Shown piece after piece: positions 27,493 through 35,939 of a stretch of DNA of 64,000 nt. The position numbers and the translations under genes are program-made. How positions within the stretch are numbered: position 1 is the stretch's first letter; each line of letters begins with the position of its first letter. The notes under the pieces are model-generated. The model made no database searches. It was not told where the DNA came from and worked only from the letters and a program-made list of their open reading frames with translations. Source of the DNA: DATFWC01 sp963777755 (GTDB taxonomy: Bacteria > Pseudomonadota > Alphaproteobacteria > Rhizobiales > Xanthobacteraceae); assembly GCA_963777755.1 (NCBI GenBank), contig CAVZSC010000025.1, positions 860,353 to 924,352 on the forward strand. Direction: 5' to 3'.

Positions 27493-28736
27493 GACGCCTG
27501 CCTCTGCGGCATGCGTTCGCGCAGCTTGGTGATGAGATCGGCCTTGGGCATCGGCCGGGCGAGGAAATACCCCTGGCCCATGTCGCAGCCCATGCGGTGG
27601 ACCGCCTGCAGGTCGGCGGCACTCTCGAGCCCCTCGGCCACCGCAAGCGCGCCGAAATGGTGGGCGAGATTGATGATCGCCTGGCAGATGCCGGCATTCT
27701 TGGCGTCGCTCGCGCAGTCCTTGACGAAGCTGCGATCGAGCTTGAGCTCGGCGAAGCGCAGCTCGCGCAGCCGTGCGAACGACGAGAACCCCTCGCCGAA
27801 ATCGTCGATCGCCAGCGTGATGCCGTAGATGTTGAGCTGGGTGGCGATCTCGTGCGCCATAGCGACGTCCTTCACCACCTCGCCCTCGGTGACTTCGAGG
27901 ATCAGGCCCGGCCATTTGTCGCTCGCCGGCCGATGCTCGCGCACCAGCGTGACGACATGGGGGGTGGCGAGCGCGGCGATCGTGGTGTTGACCGCGGTGT
28001 GGAGATAGAGATTCGCCTTCGCGAGGTCATCCCAATCGCGCAGCGCCGTGAGCACCACGAACTGGGTCAGCGCGAGCATGCTCTCCTCGCTGGCGCCGGG
28101 CAGGAAGCTGCCGGGAGCCAGGATGCCCTGAACCGGATGGCGGCAACGGATCAGCGCCTCCGCGCCGGCGAACGTCCTGGACTGGAGATTGATCTTCGGC
28201 TGGTACCAAAGCTCGAGCCAGTCCTTGGCGAGCGCGTCCTCGAGCGTCACCGTCGCCGTCGACGCGGGGAGACGCGCCGCCGCCACCGCCTGGCGGATCG
28301 CCTCGGTGCGGAACGGCTTCGCCAGCGGCGGGCGCATGGTCAGCCCGTAGCGGGCGCCGATCTGCCGCACGTCCTCCAAGAGCGCCGGATTGCTCCCGCT
28401 CATCACCTGCACGATTCCGGCATAGTGCCGCTCGCCCAGGCCGCGGATCACTTCGATGGCGTCCGATTGCTCGAGCGCGATGTCGAGGAAGATGATCGCC
28501 GGCGAGCGCCCGTCGAGGGCGGCGAGCGCCGGCTGCGCGGCCTGGAACGCCACCGGCTCGACGCCGAGGCCGGTCAGCGCCAGCGAAATGAAGGTGCAGA
28601 TGCCCTCTTCATCGTCGATGACGAACGCGCAGGGGGACGCGGGGTCGTTCCCGGACGTCGCCGAGGGGTCGGCATCGTCGCTACGGCCCGTGGTCGACAA
28701 CCAGCTTCGCACGTCTTCAAGCAGCTTGGGGGTCAT
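27489..28736 (-). CDS. Response regulator with receiver and EAL (c-di-GMP phosphodiesterase) domains
   Basis: About 415 residues. The receiver domain (about 35-150) has FVIDDEEGICTF and the phosphoacceptor region IIFLDIAL. The EAL domain (about 165-410) keeps the catalytic pattern: ELWYQPKINL, AGAEALIR, an Asn in TAVNTT, LILEVTEG, AIDDFGEGFSS, ELKLDRSFV and AVAEGLES. It should therefore hydrolyse c-di-GMP when phosphorylated. The ATG at 28736 lacks a strong ribosome site, and a longer N-terminus is possible. It lies between the HisKA-REC gene and a PilZ gene, forming a small c-di-GMP signalling group. Confidence 0.9.
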   Translation of the reverse strand: MTPKLLEDVRSWLSTTGRSDDADPSATSGNDPASPCAFVIDDEEGICTFISLALTGLGVEPVAFQAAQPALAALDGRSPAIIFLDIALEQSDAIEVIRGLGERHYAGIVQVMSGSNPALLEDVRQIGARYGLTMRPPLAKPFRTEAIRQAVAAARLPASTATVTLEDALAKDWLELWYQPKINLQSRTFAGAEALIRCRHPVQGILAPGSFLPGASEESMLALTQFVVLTALRDWDDLAKANLYLHTAVNTTIAALATPHVVTLVREHRPASDKWPGLILEVTEGEVVKDVAMAHEIATQLNIYGITLAIDDFGEGFSSFARLRELRFAELKLDRSFVKDCASDAKNAGICQAIINLAHHFGALAVAEGLESAADLQAVHRMGCDMGQGYFLARPMPKADLITKLRERMPQRQAS

Positions 28737-28920
28737 GAGCGGCTTCAAGGAGAAATCGTGGACGAGGGACTTTCCCAATACGATCCTACACCACGGTGAC
28801 GCCGATAACGGTTTGTGGCGGGCGAGTTTGCTTTTCGCTGGTTTGGTAATTGAATCGTCAATCACGCACCGCACGGTGTGATATTGCTCCACGCCGCCGC
28901 ACGGCGTCCGGCGGCCCGCT

Positions 28921-29229
28921 TCAACGATGATGCCGGATGCCGGTCGAACCGTAATAGATCGGTGCGGTCGTGCGCACGCCGTCCACGAACTGCACGCCGA
29001 TGACGGACTCACGCCGCCACACGACCTTGCATTCGCGGTAGACGTTGCCGTTGTCGGTCAGGCACAGGGTAAATTTCTGCGGCAACGGGCCGGTTCGATC
29101 GAGCGTGACCCTGGCTCCGCCGGCGGAGATGTCGCTGACGGTGCAGGCGCTGATGCCACCGTCCAGCGCCCGTATGCTGGCGCGACGACCCAGCGCTTGG
29201 CGGCGATGCCTGCGCTTGTTGCTGCTCAT
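28921..29229 (-). CDS. PilZ-domain c-di-GMP-binding protein
   Basis: About 102 residues with the PilZ hallmarks: a basic RRHRRQALGRRA near the N-terminus (RxxxR) and SDISAGGARV ((D/N)xSxxG). The rest is beta-rich (FTLCLTDNGNVYRECKVVWRR). A single-domain PilZ protein usually passes a c-di-GMP signal to a partner. It is upstream of and on the same strand as the REC-EAL gene, separated by about 185 bp. Confidence 0.88.
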   Translation of the reverse strand: MSSNKRRHRRQALGRRASIRALDGGISACTVSDISAGGARVTLDRTGPLPQKFTLCLTDNGNVYRECKVVWRRESVIGVQFVDGVRTTAPIYYGSTGIRHHR

Positions 29230-29315
29230 CGGGCGACACTATGGGGCGATTGTTGAAACGACCGTAAATGCGATCGCCAGTCCCGGCCGATGACGAGTTA
29301 GCAGTGCTCAAGAAC

Positions 29316-30950
29316 TCAGGCGGTATTTTGGTGCCGCCGGATTACATCCTTGACGTCGGCGAACGCGATGCCCGGAGCATGCTCGGCCGTGTAGTCGAGG
29401 TTGAAGGCGTTGCGGGCGAGAAACACGAGGTCGCCGTCGCGATCCTCGGCGATCGCCGAGCGGTGCGCGGCGACGAAGCCATCGAGTGTCTTGCGGTCGC
29501 CGGCCGAGATCCAGCGTGCGAGCTGGAACTCGGTGACCTGCCAATCCACCTCCAGGCCGTATTCGTCGGCGAGCCGCACGCGCAGCACGTCGAGCTGCAG
29601 CGGACCGACCACCCCGACCAGCGCGGGCGAGCCGTCGGACGGGCGAAACACCTGGACGACGCCCTCCTCCGCCAGCTCCTGCAGCGCCTGCGCGAGCTTC
29701 TTGGCCTTCATGGCGTCGGGCAGGCGCACCCGGCGCAGGATCTCCGGCGCGAAGCTCGGGACGCCGAGGAAGTTGAGCTCCTCGCCTTCGGTCAGCGTGT
29801 CGCCGATGCGCAGGCCGCCGTGGTTGGGAATGCCGATCACGTCGCCCGCATGCGCCTCCTCGGCCAGCGCGCGATCCTGCGCGAAGAAGAACTGCGGCGC
29901 CGGGAGCCCGATGACCTTGCTGGTGCGCACGTGCTTCACCTTCATGCCGCGGGTGAGCCGGCCCGAGCACAGCCGCACGAACGCCATGCGGTCGCGGTGG
30001 TTCGGGTCCATGTTGGCTTGCACCTTGAAGACGAAGCCGGTCATCCCGGCCTCCTCGGCGGCGACGACGCGCCGGTCGGCCGTCTGCGCCCGTGGCGGCG
30101 GCGCCACGGCGCCGAGCGCATCGATCAGGTCGGCGACGCCGAAATTCTTGAGCGCGCTGCCGAAGAACACCGGCGTCAGGTGCCCCTCGCGGAACGAGGC
30201 AAGGTCGAACGGCTTGCACGCCGCCCGCGCCAGCTCGAGCTCGCCGGCGAGCTCCGCTGCATCCAGGTTCGGGTTCATGGCCGCCACGTCGGCCAGCGTC
30301 GTCGCGCGCGGCGCGTCGGCACTGCCCTTGTCGTCGTCGATGAGCCGCACGTTGCCGCGCTGCACCTCGATGGTGCCGACGAAGTCGCGCCCGCGCCCGA
30401 TCGGCCAGGTCATCGGCGTGGTGTCGAGCGCGAGCGTCTTCTCGATCTCGTCGAGCAAATCGAATGGATCGCGGCTCTCGCGGTCCATCTTGTTGATGAA
30501 GGTGATGATCGGGATGTCGCGCAGCCGGCACACCTCGAACAGCTTGCGCGTGCGCGCCTCGATGCCCTTGGCGGCGTCGATCACCATCACGGCCAAGTCC
30601 ACGGCCGAGAGCGTGCGGTAGGTGTCCTCCGAGAAGTCCTCGTGGCCCGGCGTGTCGAGCAGGTTGAACACGTAGCCGGCGTGCTCGAACGTCATCACCG
30701 ACGTGACGACGGAGATCCCGCGCTCGCGCTCGATCGCCATCCAGTCGGAGCGGGTCGAGCGCCGGTCGCGCTTGGCCTTGACCTGGCCGGCGAGCTGGAT
30801 CGCCCCGCCGAACAGCAGGAGCTTCTCGGTCAGCGTGGTCTTGCCCGCGTCCGGGTGCGATATGATGGCAAAGGTGCGGCGCCGCTCGACCTCGCTCGCA
30901 AGCGGCGACCGAGCCGGGCCGCCCTCGGTGGGGCGGAGGAGCATGTTCAT
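29316..30950 (-). CDS. prfC: Peptide chain release factor 3
   Basis: About 544 residues, the usual RF3 length. The GTPase domain has SHPDAGKTTLTEKLLLFGG, RGISVVTSV, LDTPGHEDFSEDTYR and FINKMDRE. RF3-specific parts include AIQLAGQVKAKRDRRSTRSD and the C-terminal domain with FGVPSF-like, VQVFRPSDGSPALVGVVGPL and LDVLRVRL blocks. RF3 recycles RF1/RF2 after termination. Either ATG 30950 or ATG 30944 could start the gene, and no strong ribosome site is visible. The longer extension upstream looks non-coding. Confidence 0.95.
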   Translation of the reverse strand: MNMLLRPTEGGPARSPLASEVERRRTFAIISHPDAGKTTLTEKLLLFGGAIQLAGQVKAKRDRRSTRSDWMAIERERGISVVTSVMTFEHAGYVFNLLDTPGHEDFSEDTYRTLSAVDLAVMVIDAAKGIEARTRKLFEVCRLRDIPIITFINKMDRESRDPFDLLDEIEKTLALDTTPMTWPIGRGRDFVGTIEVQRGNVRLIDDDKGSADAPRATTLADVAAMNPNLDAAELAGELELARAACKPFDLASFREGHLTPVFFGSALKNFGVADLIDALGAVAPPPRAQTADRRVVAAEEAGMTGFVFKVQANMDPNHRDRMAFVRLCSGRLTRGMKVKHVRTSKVIGLPAPQFFFAQDRALAEEAHAGDVIGIPNHGGLRIGDTLTEGEELNFLGVPSFAPEILRRVRLPDAMKAKKLAQALQELAEEGVVQVFRPSDGSPALVGVVGPLQLDVLRVRLADEYGLEVDWQVTEFQLARWISAGDRKTLDGFVAAHRSAIAEDRDGDLVFLARNAFNLDYTAEHAPGIAFADVKDVIRRHQNTA

Positions 30951-31070
30951 GGTAGCCGGGGATGTGGCAGGTTCGGCCGCCGCAATCAAGACCGGATAGA
31001 TGCCTATGGGACCACAAGGGGGAACCGCAATGAGGCGAATGAGCAACTGTCATCTTGTCGCAGCGAGATC

Positions 31071-31157
31071 GCTGATCGATTTGGCCGCGTCAAGGCTGGC
31101 GCTTCGCGCCCCCGCGCTACGCGCGGCTACGGCCCTGACGCGGCCAAATCGATCAGC
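31071..31157. repeat. Perfect 22-base inverted repeat beside the second IS110 element
   Basis: Bases 31071-31092 and 31136-31157 are perfect reverse complements; each arm has CTGATCGATTTGGCC or its complement. The 43-base loop contains a nested GC-rich hairpin (GCGCTTCGCGC / GCGCTACGCGC). It lies eight bases from the transposase stop. It could be a REP-like insertion target, a bidirectional terminator or a structured part of the element. Confidence 0.8.
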
Positions 31158-31164
31158 GCAGAGG

Positions 31165-32133
31165 CTACCGCGCGGTCGGCACGGAGTGCCGACCGCGGTG
31201 ACGGTCGGCCCACGCGAAGTCATCGCGAACCATTGCGTTGAGCATGGTAAGCATCTTGCGCATCACCGCCACGATCACGACCTTCGGGAGCTTGCCGGTG
31301 GCGGCGAGACGATGGTGGAACACCTTGAGCACGGGATTCCAATTGCAGGCGCTCAATGCCGCCATATAGAGCACGTGACGGACGGGCGCCCGACCACCCC
31401 AGATACAGCGCTTTCCCTTAAGCTTGCCGCTCTCGAAGGCATAGGGCGCAACGCCGACCATCGCAGCAACCTGTTTGCGGCTCATGCGTCCGAGCTCGGG
31501 CAAGAGCGCAATCAGCGTGCAGGCCAGCACCGGTCCGACGCCCGGCATGGAGGTCAGCAGCCGGTATCGATGCGCGAGCGCCGGATCGGCACCGATGCTC
31601 TCGACCAGGTGCTCATCGAGCATGTTGATGTCGGCGGCGAGCCGAGCGATATGACGGCGCGAAAGGCGCTTCAGCACCGCATTTTCCAGCATTCCAGCAG
31701 CATTCTCGGCGGCGACCTTCGCATTGCTGAGCTGGCGCCGAACCCTAAGAACCTCGGCAAGCCGCTCGACCACTGGCGCCGGTCGCTGCACAGGCCGGGT
31801 CGGGATGATGGCGACGAACGCGGCGATCATCCGCGCATCGAGCCGATCGTTTTTGGCCAGAACGCCGCTAGCGTTGGCAAACTGCCGCAGCCTGAACGGA
31901 TTAATCTGACGCACCGGCATGCCGGCTGCGAGCAGCGCTCGCATCACGCCGCGCTCGTAGCCGCCGCTCGCCTCGAGCCCGATCGCCGAGATCGAGAAGC
32001 CGCGCAGCTGCTCAATCAGCTCGGCCCAGCCAGCTGGGTCATTGCTCGCCGACGAGCGTTGCTGCTCCGGCAGCACCATCACGTCCAAGCGATCCTTCGA
32101 CACGTCGATTCCACAGACAGAGAGCATCGTCAT
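31165..32133 (-). CDS. IS110-family transposase, canonical type
   Basis: About 322 residues. The DEDD residues are seen in CGIDVSKDRLDV, IGLEASGGYE and AKNDRLDARMIA. The C-terminal Transposase_20 domain has LLTSMPGVGPVLACTLIALLPE, GVAPYAFESGK and ACNWNPVLKVFHHRL. The expected serine region (ESGKLKGKRCIWGGRAPVR) is present. It is a different lineage from the transposase at 4489. The ATG at 32133 was chosen because the upstream extension is the non-coding region typical of IS110. A palindrome (GGTCGGCAC/GTGCCGACC) lies in its last codons. Confidence 0.95.
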   Translation of the reverse strand: MTMLSVCGIDVSKDRLDVMVLPEQQRSSASNDPAGWAELIEQLRGFSISAIGLEASGGYERGVMRALLAAGMPVRQINPFRLRQFANASGVLAKNDRLDARMIAAFVAIIPTRPVQRPAPVVERLAEVLRVRRQLSNAKVAAENAAGMLENAVLKRLSRRHIARLAADINMLDEHLVESIGADPALAHRYRLLTSMPGVGPVLACTLIALLPELGRMSRKQVAAMVGVAPYAFESGKLKGKRCIWGGRAPVRHVLYMAALSACNWNPVLKVFHHRLAATGKLPKVVIVAVMRKMLTMLNAMVRDDFAWADRHRGRHSVPTAR

Positions 32134-32290
32134 CTTCGTATCCCTTGTTTGCTGATGCGGGCTCGTGCCCAGGCAACTGTTCGGGTAAGGAAGAAACGAC
32201 TGGAGCTCCAAGCTCATTCGCGGTCTGAGGACCGAACCGCCTGCGGGCTTCCAGTCGCGACGGGGGCGGAGTCGTGAACCGGCCCCCATC
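32134..32290 (-). ncRNA. Candidate bridge-RNA region of the second IS110 element
   Basis: About 157 bp of non-coding sequence lies between the transposase start and the next gene. Canonical IS110 elements encode their bridge RNA in this position, between the left end and the transposase. Self-complementary pieces include GCGGTTCGGTCCTCAGACCGC and GGAGCTCC on the minus strand. The call rests on position and family knowledge. Loop guide sequences cannot be assigned without the donor and target junctions. Confidence 0.35.
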
Positions 32291-32300
32291 ACTCCTCACT

Positions 32301-33275
32301 ATGCCCCTTTCGCGTCATACAAACTGCCTGGCCGCAGCGCTGGCGGCGCTCGTGGGCCTCGGCGCGCCGGCGCAGGCGCAGGGCGACTATCCGGGCCGGG
32401 GCGTGCGCATCATCGCCGGGTTCGTCCCGGCCTCGTCGACCGACATCATCGCCCGCCTGATGGCGAGCCAGTGGAGCCGCCTGCTCGGCCAGCAATTCGT
32501 GGTCGAGAACCGGCCGGGCGCAGCCTCGGCCATCGCCGCCGACATGGTGGCCCGCTCCCCCAAGGATGGCTACACGCTGCTGATCGGCGGCACCGTGAAT
32601 CTGAGCACCGGGCTGATCAACCCGCAGCAGTCGTTCGACATCGTGCGGGATTTCGCCCCCGTCATCCTGATCGCCGGCCAGCCGATGATCCTCACCGTGC
32701 ATCCTTCGCTCGGCGTTTCGAGCGTGGCCGAGCTGATCGCCCTCGCCAAGGCGAAGCCCGGCGAATTGTCGTACGGCTCGACCGGGGTCGGCGCCTCGCC
32801 GCATCTGCTGACCGAGCTGTTCCAGGTACAGACCGGCACCAGAATGGTGCACGTGCCCTACCAGGGTAGCCCGCAGGCGGTGACCGACCTCCTCGCCGGC
32901 CGCATCCAGCTGATGCTCTCGCCCGCGGCCGCGGTGCTGCCGCACCTCCAGTCGGGCGCGCTCAAGGCGCTCGCCTCGACGCCGGCGCGGCGGCCGACCG
33001 CCGCGCCCGACCTGCCGACCCTGCGGGAAGCCGGCGTCGACCTCGACGCCAGCCTGTGGTTCGCCATCTGGGCGCCGTCCGGCACGCCGCGCGATGCGAT
33101 CGACAAGCTCTCCCGCACCGGCAACGAGGCGATCAAGACGGCCGACGCGCAGCAGATCTTCAAGACGCAGGGGTTCGACCTGATCGGCGGCTCGCCGGAG
33201 GATTTCGCCGCCGTCCAGGACAGGGAGCTGGCGAAGTGGAAAGCCGCGGTGGAGGCCGCCGGGTTGAGGAAATAA
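32301..33275 (+). CDS. TTT-type solute receptor (Bug family)
   Basis: About 324 residues with a signal peptide (CLAAALAALVGLGAPAQAQ). Bug motifs follow: YPGRGVRIIAGFVPASSTD, QFVVENRPGAASAIAADMV, KDGYTLLIGGTVN, VHVPYQGSPQAVTDLLAGR and PDLPTLREAG. It is another orphan receptor without TctA/TctB genes nearby. The ATG at 32301 gives a proper signal peptide; a 27-base upstream in-frame extension runs into the IS110 flank. Confidence 0.9.
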   Translation: MPLSRHTNCLAAALAALVGLGAPAQAQGDYPGRGVRIIAGFVPASSTDIIARLMASQWSRLLGQQFVVENRPGAASAIAADMVARSPKDGYTLLIGGTVNLSTGLINPQQSFDIVRDFAPVILIAGQPMILTVHPSLGVSSVAELIALAKAKPGELSYGSTGVGASPHLLTELFQVQTGTRMVHVPYQGSPQAVTDLLAGRIQLMLSPAAAVLPHLQSGALKALASTPARRPTAAPDLPTLREAGVDLDASLWFAIWAPSGTPRDAIDKLSRTGNEAIKTADAQQIFKTQGFDLIGGSPEDFAAVQDRELAKWKAAVEAAGLRK

Positions 33276-33511
33276 AGCGGATGGCACCTGCCGACTGCCG
33301 CGGAAGACTGCGCGGCTTCCGGTCCCTGGATGGGGATTTGTTCAGGAGCACATGTGCAGGCTCCGGTCCTGGCGTGAGGGGAGGGCGTCCACAGATCGAC
33401 GGCTCACGAGCCACGGCTGGAGACAAATTCTCTCTTGCCAAGCACGGTCTGGCGCGCGCTGGGGGGTGGGGATAAAATAGGGACAATGTCCGAAGGTGCA
33501 GAGGAGCATTG

Positions 33512-34813
33512 ATGCCCTACAATGTTACCGGCACGGCCGGAAATGACACCGTCAACCAATCCGCCGAGACCGGTCCGGGCACTATCCTGGGTCTCGCCGG
33601 CGACGACTGCCTGTTTACCGGGACGGGTCTCGCAACCGTCACCGGCGATCCCGGCAATGACACGGTCGTGCTGCAGGCCGGCAACACCGGCACGGTGAAC
33701 GGCGGCACCGGCGACGACAGCGTCACCAACCCGTCCACCATCATCGGCTCCGTGCTGCTCCTGGGCGGCGACGGAGCGGACAGCCTTTCTGCACTCCGCA
33801 GCACAGCCAATCAGACGATCGTCGGCGGCAATGATTCCGGCGACGCGGCGGACTCCATCGAAGGCGGTGGGGCGGAGGATTTCATCTTCGGCAATGGAGG
33901 AAGCGACTTCATTTTCGACCCCGGCGGAAGCGGCACGATCTATGGCGGCTTCGGCAACGACCAGATTATCGACCTGTTCGGCAGGATTCTCGGGATCGGC
34001 AACAGCTCCGGCGTCGGGCTCTTTTTCGGCAACGAAGGTGCGGACAGCATCGGCGTCAGTCGACCAAACTCGACCGTGGTCGGCGGCAACGATTCGGCGG
34101 ACGGCAACGACAGCATTACCTCCTTGGGCGGCAGGAGCTTCCTGCTCGGCAACGGCGGCGACGACACGATCCTGACGGGTGTCCTTTCCGGCAATCAGAG
34201 CGATACGGTCGTCGGTGGCTTCGGCAACGACTCGATCTTCGCCGACGGCTTGATCTTCGGCAACGAAGGCAACGACACGGTGCGGATCGGCGGGAGCGGG
34301 ACCCACACGGCGCTTGGCGGTCAAGGCAACGATTCCCTTGATGGTGCCAATGTTCTGCAGGGCGACGAGGGCAACGACACGCTCCACACCATCGGCATCA
34401 ACACCATCATGGGCGGCAGCGGCAACGATGTGTTTTCCTATTTCGGTGCGGCGGAAGACGGCAACAATGCCGCGGCGAACGGGCCGGTCCAGCTCATCAC
34501 CGACGTGAACTGGGCCGAGGACCGGTTTCGCACGCCCGCCCAGGTGACGTTCGCCGCCAACGTGACCGGCATGACCTCGGGCGCCAACCTGACGGCACAG
34601 GCCAACAGCGCCATTGCGGCGGCCTTCACGCTTGCGGGCGGCGGATCGGCCATGGTCGCCGCCCAGTTCAGCTTCAACGGCCGTACCTATCTGGCGATCG
34701 ACAACCAGAACGGCGGCCCCGGCGTACTTGGGCAATTCGACGACGCCAACGACCTCCTGCTCGACATCACCGGCGCAACCGGCTCGATCGGCACGAGCAA
34801 CTTCATCGCCTGA
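33512..34813 (+). CDS. RTX-like calcium-binding repeat protein, probably secreted by a type I system
   Basis: About 433 residues with no signal peptide. From about 10 to 320 it is made of glycine/aspartate-rich repeats such as GTAGNDTV, GGTGDDSV, GGFGNDQI, GNEGNDTV and GGSGNDVF, which are degenerate RTX nonapeptides that bind calcium in beta-roll form. The C-terminal hundred residues are Ala/Asn-rich with YLAIDNQNGGPG, DDANDLLLDITG and end SNFIA, resembling the end domain of rhizobial RTX-type secreted proteins. No type I exporter genes are adjacent. GAGGAG precedes the ATG. Confidence 0.82.
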   Translation: MPYNVTGTAGNDTVNQSAETGPGTILGLAGDDCLFTGTGLATVTGDPGNDTVVLQAGNTGTVNGGTGDDSVTNPSTIIGSVLLLGGDGADSLSALRSTANQTIVGGNDSGDAADSIEGGGAEDFIFGNGGSDFIFDPGGSGTIYGGFGNDQIIDLFGRILGIGNSSGVGLFFGNEGADSIGVSRPNSTVVGGNDSADGNDSITSLGGRSFLLGNGGDDTILTGVLSGNQSDTVVGGFGNDSIFADGLIFGNEGNDTVRIGGSGTHTALGGQGNDSLDGANVLQGDEGNDTLHTIGINTIMGGSGNDVFSYFGAAEDGNNAAANGPVQLITDVNWAEDRFRTPAQVTFAANVTGMTSGANLTAQANSAIAAAFTLAGGGSAMVAAQFSFNGRTYLAIDNQNGGPGVLGQFDDANDLLLDITGATGSIGTSNFIA

Positions 34814-34902
34814 GCGCGCCCCTAACCGCTCTCGCGACCAACCGCCCACTCGGGGCAGCGGGGCGGTATTGGCGCCGCAGGCCTAGTGGCGCCGCGCCCG
34901 GT

Positions 34903-35073
34903 TCACCAGTTCGTGTTTCCCATTGCCTTGATAACGTCGGTCTTTCCGTTGGGTAGCGAGCGCCTGATGCCTCCGCTGACCGCATCGAGCTCATGCGTCG
35001 TCAATTCGCGAACGCCGTTTATTCCGGCATTGAGAGTCGCGTCTTTGATTCCAGCATCGAGGGTCGCGCTCAT
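34903..35073 (-). CDS. Small peptide with a double-glycine leader (bacteriocin/microcin-like)
   Basis: About 56 residues. The segment RELTTHELDAVSGG fits the class II leader pattern LxxxELxxVxGG, processed by C39-peptidase ABC exporters. Cleavage would leave a 21-residue C-terminal peptide, IRRSLPNGKTDVIKAMGNTN plus W. The N-terminus shows a short internal repeat (ATLDAGIKD, ATLNAGING). AGGA lies eight bases before the ATG at 35073. No exporter or immunity gene is adjacent. Many rhizobial genomes carry such orphan leaders, and the product's activity is unknown. Confidence 0.7.
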   Translation of the reverse strand: MSATLDAGIKDATLNAGINGVRELTTHELDAVSGGIRRSLPNGKTDVIKAMGNTNW

Positions 35074-35254
35074 GATACCATTCCTGCGTTGAAGCATGCG
35101 GCTCGAAGCTGTCGGATGACGCCCGGATTTGGTTCAATCCTGAGTGTCGTGACGGTTCCGGGCAATTGTCAGCCGGGGCGTCACAGTGCCGGTTGCCGGA
35201 GAAGTCTTTGCGAAGAAGTGAAGCCCGACGGCCGCTCACATCGAGGTCGCTGTC

Positions 35255-35758
35255 ATGATCACACGTCGACGTATCCTGGCCGTCAGCGGCGGTATCGCCG
35301 CGCTCGTGGCAGACGTCACGCCTGCCGCCGCGCAGGACGCGCATGGAAGAAGGAAGGACACGATGAAGATAACACGCAGCAACTCGCAACCGTCCGGCAA
35401 GGGACCAGCAGAGTATTTCACCGGCTCCGTGCGGATCGATTCGCCGTTTCGCGGCACTGATCCCGCGCGCGTCGGCGGCGCATTCGTCACATTCGAGCCC
35501 GGAGCGCGCACGGCGTGGCACACGCATCCGCTCGGACAGACGCTCATCGTCACGGCCGGCTGCGGGTGGGTGCAGGTGGACGGCGGCGCAAGGGAAGAGA
35601 TCCGGCCGGGCGATCTGGTGTGGTTTCCTCCCGGCGTCAAACATTGGCACGGCGCGACGGCGACGCAGGGAATGACTCACATTGCGATTGCCGAGGCCCT
35701 CGACGGAAAGACCGTCGACTGGATGGAAAAGGTGTCGGACGAGCAGTACGGCAAGTAG
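35255..35758 (+). CDS. Exported cupin resembling Mn-dependent (R)-hydroxynitrile lyases
   Basis: About 167 residues. The N-terminus (ITRRRILAVSGGIAALVADV, then AAAQ) looks like a Tat signal. The single cupin domain has SGKGPAEYFTGSVRID, FEPGARTAWHTHPLGQTLIV with the HxHxxxQ metal ligands, GDLVWFPPGVKHWHGA with the third ligand His, and GMTHIAIAEALDGK whose His matches the proposed catalytic base of the Granulicella/Acidobacterium hydroxynitrile lyases. An internal ATG at 35363 with a strong ribosome site (GGAAGGACACG) would give the cytoplasmic form known for those enzymes, so both starts may be used. Assignment is from remembered motifs. Confidence 0.8.
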   Translation: MITRRRILAVSGGIAALVADVTPAAAQDAHGRRKDTMKITRSNSQPSGKGPAEYFTGSVRIDSPFRGTDPARVGGAFVTFEPGARTAWHTHPLGQTLIVTAGCGWVQVDGGAREEIRPGDLVWFPPGVKHWHGATATQGMTHIAIAEALDGKTVDWMEKVSDEQYGK

Positions 35759-35939
35759 CGTTCAGGCGTTCATCTCGATTGGGTTCGCAATCCGAGTGTG
35801 GCGCTCCTGAAGGTCGGACCAGCCGGCGCAGGGCCGACGAACCGTATCGCTACCTGGCGGTTCCTTGGACGAACCGTGACAGCGAGGATAGCGCGTGCCT
35901 GATTCAGCCGGTCCTTGAAGAGCTCTGCAACTCGACCGC

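Noticed and set aside
31168..31200. Transcription terminator in the last codons of the second IS110 transposase
   Set aside because: The GGTCGGCAC/GTGCCGACC stem lies in coding sequence and no T-run follows on either strand.
33404..34849. A 481-residue minus-strand frame over the RTX-like gene
   Set aside because: The plus strand has clear calcium-binding repeats. The minus frame is a repetitive shadow of them.
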